The translations under genes and the position numbers were made by a program. A stretch of 7,053 nt of DNA from Rhodoferax sp. (GTDB taxonomy: Bacteria > Pseudomonadota > Gammaproteobacteria > Burkholderiales > Burkholderiaceae_C). This document shows, in pieces, positions 1 through 5,885 of this stretch. Each line of letters starts with the position of its first letter. Position 1 is the stretch's first letter. Location of the stretch: contig JAJAZK010000471.1 of the NCBI GenBank assembly GCA_026785765.1, positions 1 through 7,053 of the forward strand. Direction: 5' to 3'. The notes beneath the pieces are model-generated. The model saw nothing but the letters and a program-made list of their open reading frames with translations, was not told the DNA's origin and searched no databases.

Positions 1-157
1 CCATTCGCCTTGGGAGCGGCCCGGCGGCTCATGACGTAGCCTGCGCGCGGCGCGCTGCGGCGCCATTCGCCTTGGGAGCGGCCCGGCGGCTCATGACGTA
101 GCCTTCGCGCTGCGCGCTGCGGCGCCATTCGCCTTGGGAGCGGCCCGGCGGCTCATG
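1..157 (-). repeat. 62-bp GC-rich tandem repeat, about 2.5 copies
   Basis: Unit starts lie at 1, 63 and 125, giving a period of exactly 62 bp. The first two copies differ at only two positions (43/105 and 49/111, G versus T). The third copy is partial (125-157) and identical to the others over its 33 bases. The array may extend beyond the left edge. Each full unit holds dyads: a GAGC/GCTC stem around a GGCCCGGCG core, and a GCGCG-CGG-CGCGC hairpin (shortened to GCGC arms in copy 2). Because 62 is not a multiple of 3, the reading frame changes in every copy, so the array is not a coding repeat. On the minus strand the unit begins ATGAGCCGCC, directly at the 3' end of the PYP gene, and its TGA is that gene's stop codon. 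I recall similar dispersed repeats at gene ends in Comamonadaceae genomes; that is memory, not shown here. A role in termination or transcript 3'-end structure is possible but unproven. Confidence 0.9.
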
Positions 158-545
158 TTGGCCTTTTAACCAGCAGATACCGCATCGGCGAGGCCGGGTC
201 GGCAAGCAGGCGCAGTTTGACCTTGCTCGGCCGCATGCGCAGCGTGAGCACGTAGTCAATGGTCTGGTCGAGTGTGGAGCCGGATTCGAGCGCATCGTCG
301 AACCGTTGTGCTACCAGGTAGTTGTTCATGCACGGCGCGACGACCGTGAAGAACGGGTTGCCGACCACCCGCTGCACCGACAGCCCGGCCAGCTTCGACT
401 CGAGGGCGTTGTAGCGCCGCACCACGCCGGCGCCATCGAAGCCGATAACGCCGAACTCGAGCGCGTCAAGGTCGTCGTCGGTGGCGGCAATCAGGTACGC
501 CAGCACACGTTCATAGTCGAACGCCATGGGTGAGGATTCGTTCAT
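153..545 (-). CDS. pyp: Photoactive yellow protein (PYP) homologue, single-domain blue-light receptor
   Basis: This is a 130-residue cytoplasmic PAS-fold protein, close to the 125 residues of Halorhodospira halophila PYP, and it aligns with it end to end. In that family p-coumaric acid is attached as a thioester to a Cys and isomerises in blue light. Conserved here are Tyr45 and Glu49 (Tyr42 and Glu46 of the reference, which hydrogen-bond the chromophore), the VAPC motif with Cys72 (reference Cys69), Tyr98 (Tyr94), Met104 (Met100, needed for fast recovery), the PSKVK strand at 106-110 and a C-terminal VKR. Ala53 and Leu55 replace Thr50 and Arg52, and Leu102 replaces Tyr98. There is one extra residue before Tyr98. 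The ATG at 545 is preferred: a weak GGAA lies 7 nt upstream, and the internal ATG at 527 has no ribosome site. There is no output domain, so signalling must go through a partner. The stop codon lies inside the adjacent repeat. Holoprotein formation would need p-coumaroyl-CoA enzymes that are not encoded in this window. Confidence 0.9.
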   Translation of the reverse strand: MNESSPMAFDYERVLAYLIAATDDDLDALEFGVIGFDGAGVVRRYNALESKLAGLSVQRVVGNPFFTVVAPCMNNYLVAQRFDDALESGSTLDQTIDYVLTLRMRPSKVKLRLLADPASPMRYLLVKRPT

Positions 546-635
546 GGAGTGATTCCGGTTGGTTGGTCAGTGGTGAAACCAGACCTGCTGGAAGCGGCGG
601 ACCGGTTTGGGTGGCACGGGCGCAACCCACGGATT

Positions 636-687
636 GGACTATAGACGCTTGTTTGGCTGGCCAAACTGGGGCAAATACCTTGGTATT
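636..687 (-). promoter_or_regulatory. Promoter/operator region of the PYP gene
   Basis: Read on the minus strand, a -10-like TATAGT lies at 638-643, inside the plus-strand 12-mer GGACTATAGACG (636-647). Upstream are two perfect dyads. GTTTGGC-TG-GCCAAAC (651-666) covers the expected -35 position at 17-nt spacing. AATACC-TT-GGTATT (674-687) lies further upstream. Their centres are 22 bp apart, about two helical turns. No good TTGACA-like -35 is seen, which suggests activator dependence or an alternative sigma factor. The AATACC dyad, the 30-nt gap and the 12-mer all recur in front of the BLUF gene at a constant offset of 673. The predicted transcript would start near 631, giving a leader of about 85 nt. 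The regulator is unknown. Confidence 0.6.
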
Positions 688-707
688 GCGGGAAAAACAC
701 CTGAACC

Positions 708-1124
708 CTAAGCGCTTGCGCGTTGCGCATTCAATATGGCCACGAATTCGCGCATTGTTTCCCCGAACGCTTGCGCATGAACCGCTTCCATGCGGTGCGT
801 TCGCAACTGTGCGATGTGCTGAAATTCCATAGGATTGCTTTTGATGACCGCCATCGACCAGTCCTTGAACATCGGCTCGTTCGCGGGCGAGATATGGATG
901 ATGCGGACATCGCCATGGCGGCGGTCATCCATCACTTTCACATACATCCGCAGCACGGCCTGCTCCGGCCCTTCCAGAATTTGCGCGAACATGCTGCCGC
1001 CGTGGACGAGGACACCGGTAATGCCGACCGCCTCGTTGTTTCTTCGGGCCGAGCGCAATATGTCCTGCACCTGGACATCGGATATGTCGTGCGTGGCCTG
1101 GCTGAGATACAAGAGGCGGATCAT
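708..1124 (-). CDS. Short BLUF-domain blue-light receptor (PixD-type)
   Basis: This is a 138-residue soluble protein with a BLUF (sensor of blue light using FAD) domain over residues 1-95 and a helical tail of about 40 residues, the size and layout of short PixD-like BLUF proteins. The flavin-pocket residues are present: Tyr6 in LLYLS, Asn29/Asn30 in RRNN followed by GITG, Gln48 in FAQILEGP (the Tyr-Gln pair drives the light-induced hydrogen-bond switch), the DDRRH motif at 66-70, and Trp89/Met91 in DWSM. There is no EAL, cyclase or DNA-binding domain, so output must be by protein-protein contact. The ATG at 1124 is chosen because the BLUF fold begins at once with MIRLLYLS. The frame stays open for 69 further codons upstream to a TTG, but no conserved domain residues are visible there and the predicted promoter lies within that stretch. 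The ribosome site is poor. The PYP gene follows on the same strand after 162 bp that carry its own promoter-like site. Confidence 0.92.
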   Translation of the reverse strand: MIRLLYLSQATHDISDVQVQDILRSARRNNEAVGITGVLVHGGSMFAQILEGPEQAVLRMYVKVMDDRRHGDVRIIHISPANEPMFKDWSMAVIKSNPMEFQHIAQLRTHRMEAVHAQAFGETMREFVAILNAQRASA

Positions 1125-1308
1125 GCAGAAAGATCGCCGCCCCGGTATCGGAAAGGCGTTTCGAGTGGCTCCGCGGTCAGCGCCTGGGCGCGGGTGATGC
1201 TGCGCATAGTGAAGAGTCTTGAAACTAAGCTGGGTATGAGGAGCGTTGTCCGTAGCGTCGCGGGTGATGCCGTGTGCAGGGTTGCCTCGCGGAACGTTCC
1301 ATGTGTTC

Positions 1309-1389
1309 GGACTGTAGATGGTGCGCTGCAACAGCGGTATCGGGCCTACACCTTAGTCCCGAAGGCAAAATACCTTAGTACCAAATACC
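1309..1389 (-). promoter_or_regulatory. Promoter/operator region of the BLUF gene
   Basis: The plus-strand 12-mer GGACTGTAGATG (1309-1320) matches the PYP promoter 12-mer at 10 of 12 positions; its minus-strand -10-like hexamer is TACAGT (1311-1316). Exactly 30 nt upstream is the imperfect dyad box A, TACACC-TT-AGTCCC (1347-1360). Box B, AATACC-TT-AGTACC (1369-1382), follows at 22-bp centre spacing, and an extra AAATACC half-site lies at 1383-1389. Box B resembles the PYP box most closely, including the flanking GGCAAA (GGCAAATACCTTGGTATT against GGCAAAATACCTTAGTACC). Transcription would start near 1304, leaving an untranslated leader of about 180 nt before the BLUF ATG. No recognisable -35 hexamer is seen. 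The site is placed just after tgt, so tgt readthrough could also reach the BLUF gene. Confidence 0.6.
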
Positions 1390-1413
1390 GTCCTGTCGGG
1401 CGATCACAGTCGC

Positions 1414-2601
1414 TCAAACCCCGCGAACCCGATCCTTTGCGAAGTGCTGCCGGAATGCCGGGAAGCCACCTGCATCCAGGGCCAGGCGCAACTCTCGCAT
1501 CAGATTCAAAAAGTAGTGCAGGTTGTGCACACTGGCCAGCATCGGCCCGAGCATTTCGCCGCAGCGGTCCAGGTGGTGTATGTAAGCGCGTGAAAAGCCG
1601 TCGCGTCCGCCATCGTCCCAGGCCACGCCCGCCTTGCCGGCGCAGGCATAACAGGTACAGCTAGTGTCGAGCGGTTGCGCATCCGCCTTATGCCGCGCGT
1701 TGCGGATCTTCAGGTCACCAAAGCGGGTGAATAGTGTGCCGTTGCGCGCATTGCGCGTTGGCATCACGCAGCCGAACATGTCCACGCCCTGGGCTACGCC
1801 CTCTACGATATCTTCCGGTGTGCCCACGCCCATCAGGTAACGCGGCTTGTGGGCTGGCAGTCGATGCGGCGTGTGCGCCATGATGCGCAGCATCTCGTCC
1901 TTGGGTTCGCCCACACTCACGCCACCCACCGCGTAACCGGGAAAGTCCATCGCGACCAGTTGCTCCAGCGACTCCAGGCGCAGGTGTTCGAACATGCCAC
2001 CTTGCACGATACCGAACAGGGCGTTCGGGTTCTCCAGGCGTGCAAATTCGGTCTTGCAGCGCTCGGCCCAGCGCAGGCTGAGTTGCATGGATTCGCTCGC
2101 CTCGGCCTCGGTGGTGAGTTGCCCCTTGGTCTTGGGCTCCACCGAGATGTACGGCGTGCAATCGTCGAACTGCATCACGATGTCGGCGTTCAGCGTGGTC
2201 TGGATCTGCATCGAGACTTCGGGCGTCAGGAACAGCTTGTCTCCGTTCACTGGCGAGGAAAAGCGCACGCCTTCTTCGCTGATCTTGCGCATCGCCCCGA
2301 GTGACCAGACCTGGAAACCACCGGAATCGGTGAGGATGGGTTTGTTCCATTTCTCAAACGCATGCAGACCACCAAACCGGGTGACCACGTCCAGCCCCGG
2401 TCGCATCCACAGATGGAAGGTGTTGCCCAGAATGATTTGTGCGCCCATTTCTTCCAGGCTTTGTGGCGTGACGCCTTTCACCGTGCCGTAGGTGCCGACC
2501 GGCATGAAGATCGGGGTTTCGACCACGCCATGGTTCAGCGTGAGGCGTCCGCGCCGCGCGTGGCTCGCGGTATCGGTGCAGAGGAGTTCGAATTGCAGCA
2601 C
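1414..2601 (-). CDS. tgt: tRNA-guanine transglycosylase (queuine tRNA-ribosyltransferase)
   Basis: Bacterial Tgt swaps G34 of GUN-anticodon tRNAs (Asp, Asn, His, Tyr) for preQ1 in the cytoplasm. The 395-residue protein is the usual length and has the family blocks in order: TPIFMPVGTYGTVKG (29-43), TDSGGFQ with the general acid/base Asp92, MQFDDCTPY with the base-recognition Asp146, FGIVQGG (196-202), GYAVGGVSVGE (222-231), YLMGVGTPEDIVEG (255-268) and PTRNARNG (281-288). The zinc ligands are Cys315, Cys317, Cys320 and His359. The oddity is Gly277 (codon GGC) in GVDMFGCV, where the family has the nucleophilic Asp (Asp264 in E. coli, Asp280 in Zymomonas, motif DMFDCV). One A-to-G change would explain it. 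An extra Gly-rich loop follows the Cys cluster (about 321-335). The start is GTG at 2601, supported by the MLQFELL N-terminus. The gene lies 26 nt after queA and is probably co-transcribed with it. Confidence 0.95.
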   Translation of the reverse strand: MLQFELLCTDTASHARRGRLTLNHGVVETPIFMPVGTYGTVKGVTPQSLEEMGAQIILGNTFHLWMRPGLDVVTRFGGLHAFEKWNKPILTDSGGFQVWSLGAMRKISEEGVRFSSPVNGDKLFLTPEVSMQIQTTLNADIVMQFDDCTPYISVEPKTKGQLTTEAEASESMQLSLRWAERCKTEFARLENPNALFGIVQGGMFEHLRLESLEQLVAMDFPGYAVGGVSVGEPKDEMLRIMAHTPHRLPAHKPRYLMGVGTPEDIVEGVAQGVDMFGCVMPTRNARNGTLFTRFGDLKIRNARHKADAQPLDTSCTCYACAGKAGVAWDDGGRDGFSRAYIHHLDRCGEMLGPMLASVHNLHYFLNLMRELRLALDAGGFPAFRQHFAKDRVRGV

Positions 2602-2604
2602 GGT

Positions 2605-2620
2605 TGAAAGTTCGCTTTCA
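2605..2620 (-). promoter_or_regulatory. Small hairpin at the tgt translation start
   Basis: In the 26-nt queA-tgt gap the minus strand reads TGAAAG-CGAA-CTTTCA, a perfect 6-bp stem with a 4-nt loop, ending 3 nt before the tgt GTG codon. No clear Shine-Dalgarno sequence is present outside it; the only purine-rich stretch (GAAAG) is in the 5' arm of the stem. The hairpin could limit initiation or couple tgt translation to ribosomes finishing queA. It has no T-tract, so it is not a terminator. The stem is short and could be chance. Confidence 0.4.
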
Positions 2621-2627
2621 GCTGGAT

Positions 2628-3731
2628 TTAACGCTGCGTTTGCGTTTGCGCAGTCTGGCGCGACAGCAACATGGCGTCACCGTAACTGAAGAACCGGTAG
2701 CGTTCCTGCACAGCGTGCCGGTACAGCGCCATCACTGGGTCGTAGCCGGCGAACGCGCTGACCAGCATCATCAGCGTCGACTTGGGCAGGTGAAAGTTGG
2801 TGATCAGCCGGTCTACCAGCCGGAACTGGAAACCCGGCGTGATGAAGATGCAGGTATCGCCTTGTATCTGTCCGCTCAGCGCCCACGACTCCAGGGTGCG
2901 CACGGTGGTGGTGCCAACCGCAACAATCCGGCCGCGGCGCGCCTGGCAATCGGCCATCGCTTGCAGTGTGGCCGCAGGCAGGTCGTACCATTCGCTGTGC
3001 ATCTGGTGCTCGTTGATGTTGTCGGTTTTCACCGGCATGAAGGTACCGGCGCCCACATGCAGGGTGACGCTGGCACGCTGGATGCCGCGTGCATCGAGCG
3101 CTTGCAGCACCGCCTCATCAAAATGCAATGCGGCAGTGGGCGCGGCCACGGCGCCCGGCTTGCTGGCAAATACGGTCTGGTAACGGGATTCGTCGAGCGC
3201 TGTGTCCTCGTGGTTGATGTAGGGCGGCAGCGGCACATGCCCGTGTTTTTCCATCAGCACGTACGGGTCATCGCCATTGTTGTTCGACAACACGAAGCGA
3301 AACAGGCTGCCCGCTGCGTCCGGCCAGCGGCCGAGCAGGGTGGCGCAGAGTCCATCCGGTGTTCCGGCAGCGCCGTGCAGCGCCAGCGTGGTGCCAATCT
3401 GCGGCTTTTTGCTGACCCGCATATGCGCCGCAACCTGGTTGCCCTGCAGCACCCGCTCGATCAGCAGTTCGACCTTGCCGCCGCTGGGCTTCTCGCCATA
3501 CAGGCGGGCCTTGACGACCCGGGTGTCATTAAAGACGACCAGATCACCTGGATCGAGCAGGGCGGGCAGGTCGCGGAATATTCGGTCCACCGGCGCGCTG
3601 CCGCTTGCGTCGAGCAGACGTGAGGCGCTGCGTTCGGGGATGGGCTGCTGGGCAATCAGTTCGCCCGGCAGCGAAAAATCGAAGTCGCCGAGGGTAAAAA
3701 CGCGCTTTTGGCTGGTCGAGGTTTGCTGCAT
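2628..3731 (-). CDS. queA: S-adenosylmethionine:tRNA ribosyltransferase-isomerase
   Basis: QueA transfers and rearranges the ribosyl group of S-adenosylmethionine onto preQ1-tRNA to make epoxyqueuosine, the step after Tgt. The 367-residue product (E. coli 356) aligns across its length. Visible blocks are DFDFSLPGELIAQQPIPERS near residues 16-35, PGDLVVFNDTRVVKARL (61-77), GHVPLPPYI (164-172), the signature KPGAVAAPTAALHF (191-204), HVGAGTF (225-231), MHSE (244-247), VGTTTVRTLE (272-281), TNFHLPKSTL (311-320) and YRFFSYGDAM (345-354). Nothing key is missing. The frame is open upstream, but family homology starts just after the ATG at 3731, and the longer form would run into recG on the opposite strand. 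The ribosome site is weak. It is the first gene of the leftward block, divergent from recG, with tgt directly behind it. Confidence 0.96.
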   Translation of the reverse strand: MQQTSTSQKRVFTLGDFDFSLPGELIAQQPIPERSASRLLDASGSAPVDRIFRDLPALLDPGDLVVFNDTRVVKARLYGEKPSGGKVELLIERVLQGNQVAAHMRVSKKPQIGTTLALHGAAGTPDGLCATLLGRWPDAAGSLFRFVLSNNNGDDPYVLMEKHGHVPLPPYINHEDTALDESRYQTVFASKPGAVAAPTAALHFDEAVLQALDARGIQRASVTLHVGAGTFMPVKTDNINEHQMHSEWYDLPAATLQAMADCQARRGRIVAVGTTTVRTLESWALSGQIQGDTCIFITPGFQFRLVDRLITNFHLPKSTLMMLVSAFAGYDPVMALYRHAVQERYRFFSYGDAMLLSRQTAQTQTQR

Positions 3732-3794
3732 GGTGCTTGAGGGCTGTACCGGCCCGTGCCAAGTGGGGTTACGAAGACAGGGCAGAATTCTCCC
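3732..3794. other. Divergent queA-recG intergenic region
   Basis: These 63 bp separate two divergent start codons and should hold or adjoin the promoters of both genes. I see only weak elements. For recG there is a CAGAAT hexamer about 6 nt before the ATG, which would make the transcript nearly leaderless. For queA there is a TTGGCA -35-like hexamer without a convincing -10. No operator dyad stands out, and neither gene has a strong Shine-Dalgarno sequence. The real promoters may lie inside the neighbouring coding sequences. Confidence 0.35.
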
Positions 3795-5885
3795 ATGTCG
3801 GCACCTCCCACCGCCTCCGCCGCCAAATTGCCCGTGCCAGCAGCCGTTCGCAATCCGCTGCAAAAAGCGCTCGCCAGGATGGGCCTGGTGCGCGATATAG
3901 ACCTGGCGCTGCACCTGCCACTGCGGTATGAGGACGAGACCCGAATCGTGCGCCTGGCCGAGGCGCATGAGGGGCAGACCGTGCAGATCGAGGCCACGGT
4001 CACGGCCAGTGAGGTGACGTTTCGGCCGCGCCGCCAGTTGCTGGTGACGCTGGACGACGGCTCGGACACTTGTACGCTGCGTTTTTTCAGCTTCTACCCG
4101 TCGCTGCAGAAAGCCTTGCAGGTGGGCGCACGGGTACGCGTGCGTGGCGAACTGAAAGGCGGCTTTCTGGGCTGGACCATGGTCCACCCAAGCACCCATC
4201 CAACCCACGCTCAGCTACCGACCGCGTTGACGCCGGTGTATCCCTCGGTAGCGGCCGTGCCGCAGGCGTATCTGCGCAAAGCCGTACTCGGTGGTTTGGC
4301 GCGCGCCGACTTGTCGGAGTCCGTAACGTCTGCGGCTTGGCCGCTGCCGCATACGGCATTGGCGTGGTCGTTGCGCGCAGCGCTGGAGTTCCTGCACCAG
4401 CCGACGCCTGAGGTGGCGCTGGCCACGCTGGAAGACCACAGCCACCCGGCCTGGCAGCGCTTGAAGCTGGAGGAGCTGCTGGCGCAGCAGACATCACAGT
4501 TGCAGTCGCGTCGGGAACGGGAGGCCTTGCGTGCCCCGGTTTTGCGCGCGCTGCCGCGCGGCGTGCGCGACCGCCTGCTGGGGGCCCTGCCGTTTGCGCT
4601 TACGCTGGCGCAGCAACGGGTGTGCCGCGAGATTGGGCACGACCTCGCGTTGGCCGCGCCCATGCACCGGCTGTTGCAGGGTGATGTCGGCTCTGGCAAG
4701 ACGGTGGTGGCGGCGCTGGCAGCCGCGATTTGTATGGATACCGGGCGCCAGTGTGCGTTGATGGCGCCAACCGAGATTCTGGCCGAGCAGCATTTCCGCA
4801 AGCTCATCGCCTGGCTGGAGCCGCTGGGCATCACCACCGCCTGGCTGACCGGCAGCCAGAAGGCGACAGAGCGGCGCCAGATGTTGGCACTGGTTGCGTC
4901 CGGTGAAGCCGCCTTGGTGGTTGGCACGCACGCCATGATCCAGGACAGGGTGCAATTTGCCAACCTGGCACTGGCCGTAATCGACGAGCAGCACCGTTTC
5001 GGCGTGGCGCAGCGACTGGCCTTGCGCGACAAGATGGCCGAGCCGGGTCTGGAGCCGCACCTGCTGATGATGACCGCCACGCCCATACCGCGCACGCTGG
5101 CGATGAGTTACTACGCCGACCTGGAGGTCTCGACCATCGACGAGTTGCCACCCGGGCGCACACCAATCGTGACCAAACTGGTGAATGCATTGCGCCGCGA
5201 CGAGGTGGTGCAGCGTGTGCGGGCGCAACTGGCCCAGGGACGGCAGGTGTATTGGGTCTGTCCCTTGATCGAAGAGAGTGAGACATTGGACTTGCGGGAT
5301 GCCACCGAAGCACACGAGGCCCTATGTGCGGCCTTGCCAGGGGTGCTGGTCGGACTGCTGCATTCCCGCATGCCGGTGGCGCAGAAAAAAGCCGTCATGG
5401 CGCAGTTTGTGCAGGGCCAGATGGCGGTGCTGGTCTGTACGACGGTGATCGAGGTCGGTGTGGATGTGCCCAACGCCTCCTTGATGGTGGTCGAACATGC
5501 CGAGCGGTTTGGCCTGTCGCAGTTGCACCAGTTGCGCGGTCGGGTCGGCCGCGGCAGCGCTGCCTCCGCCTGCGTCCTGTTGTACTCCACCGGGGACGCT
5601 GCGCGGCTCGGCGAAGCCGCCCGGGCGCGGCTCAAGGCGATGGTCGAGACCAGCGACGGGTTCGAGATTGCCAGGCGCGACCTGGACATCCGCGGCCCGG
5701 GTGAGTTTCTGGGTGCGCGGCAGTCGGGTGCTGCGCTGCTGCGTTTTGCCGACCTGGCGACGGACGCCCAACTGCTGGCATGGGCGCGCCAGGCGGCGCC
5801 GGTGTTGCTCGACCAACATCCGGAACTGGCCCGCCAGCACGTGGCGCGCTGGTTGGGCAGCAAGACTGAGTATCTGAAAGCCTGA
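3795..5885 (+). CDS. recG: ATP-dependent DNA helicase RecG
   Basis: RecG is a superfamily 2 double-stranded DNA translocase that reverses stalled forks and migrates Holliday branches. The 696-residue protein (E. coli 693) shows the full architecture. An N-terminal wedge/OB domain (about 40-150) includes LPLRYEDET and TPVYP. The helicase domains follow with Walker A GDVGSGKT (296-303, Lys302), APTEILAEQH (324-333), the DEQH box (397-400), MTATPIPRTLA (426-436), ELPPGRTP (450-457), TTVIEVGVDVPNASLM (549-564) and QLRGRVGRG (579-587). The C-terminal part has DLDIRGPGEFLGARQSG (629-645), typical of RecG. The ATG at 3795 gives the family length; an in-frame GTG at 3756 would add 13 residues with no homology. 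The ribosome site is weak. oxyR follows after 54 bp on the same strand. No disabled motif is seen. Confidence 0.97.
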   Translation: MSAPPTASAAKLPVPAAVRNPLQKALARMGLVRDIDLALHLPLRYEDETRIVRLAEAHEGQTVQIEATVTASEVTFRPRRQLLVTLDDGSDTCTLRFFSFYPSLQKALQVGARVRVRGELKGGFLGWTMVHPSTHPTHAQLPTALTPVYPSVAAVPQAYLRKAVLGGLARADLSESVTSAAWPLPHTALAWSLRAALEFLHQPTPEVALATLEDHSHPAWQRLKLEELLAQQTSQLQSRREREALRAPVLRALPRGVRDRLLGALPFALTLAQQRVCREIGHDLALAAPMHRLLQGDVGSGKTVVAALAAAICMDTGRQCALMAPTEILAEQHFRKLIAWLEPLGITTAWLTGSQKATERRQMLALVASGEAALVVGTHAMIQDRVQFANLALAVIDEQHRFGVAQRLALRDKMAEPGLEPHLLMMTATPIPRTLAMSYYADLEVSTIDELPPGRTPIVTKLVNALRRDEVVQRVRAQLAQGRQVYWVCPLIEESETLDLRDATEAHEALCAALPGVLVGLLHSRMPVAQKKAVMAQFVQGQMAVLVCTTVIEVGVDVPNASLMVVEHAERFGLSQLHQLRGRVGRGSAASACVLLYSTGDAARLGEAARARLKAMVETSDGFEIARRDLDIRGPGEFLGARQSGAALLRFADLATDAQLLAWARQAAPVLLDQHPELARQHVARWLGSKTEYLKA

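Noticed and set aside
1..157. CRISPR array or coding repeat
   Set aside because: Units are contiguous with no unique spacers, and the 62-bp period shifts the frame in each copy.
1225..1302. A 25-codon minus-strand leader ORF starting with ATG at the predicted BLUF transcription start
   Set aside because: It has no room for a ribosome site and no recognisable sequence; short open frames are expected by chance at this G+C.
1125..1331. N-terminal extension of the BLUF protein by 69 residues from a TTG at 1331
   Set aside because: The BLUF fold starts at the ATG at 1124, the extension has low-complexity GC-driven sequence without domain residues, and the shared promoter module lies inside or at the edge of this stretch.
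1383..1413. Terminator directly after tgt
   Set aside because: The only stem (GCGA/TCGC, 4 bp) is too short and lacks a T-tract on the minus strand.
723..1664. A 313-codon plus-strand open frame
   Set aside because: It runs antisense across BLUF and into tgt, has no family resemblance, and reflects GC-rich third positions on the opposite strand.
3732..4208. Longer queA start adding 159 residues
   Set aside because: The extra part is antisense to recG and queA family homology begins after the ATG at 3731.
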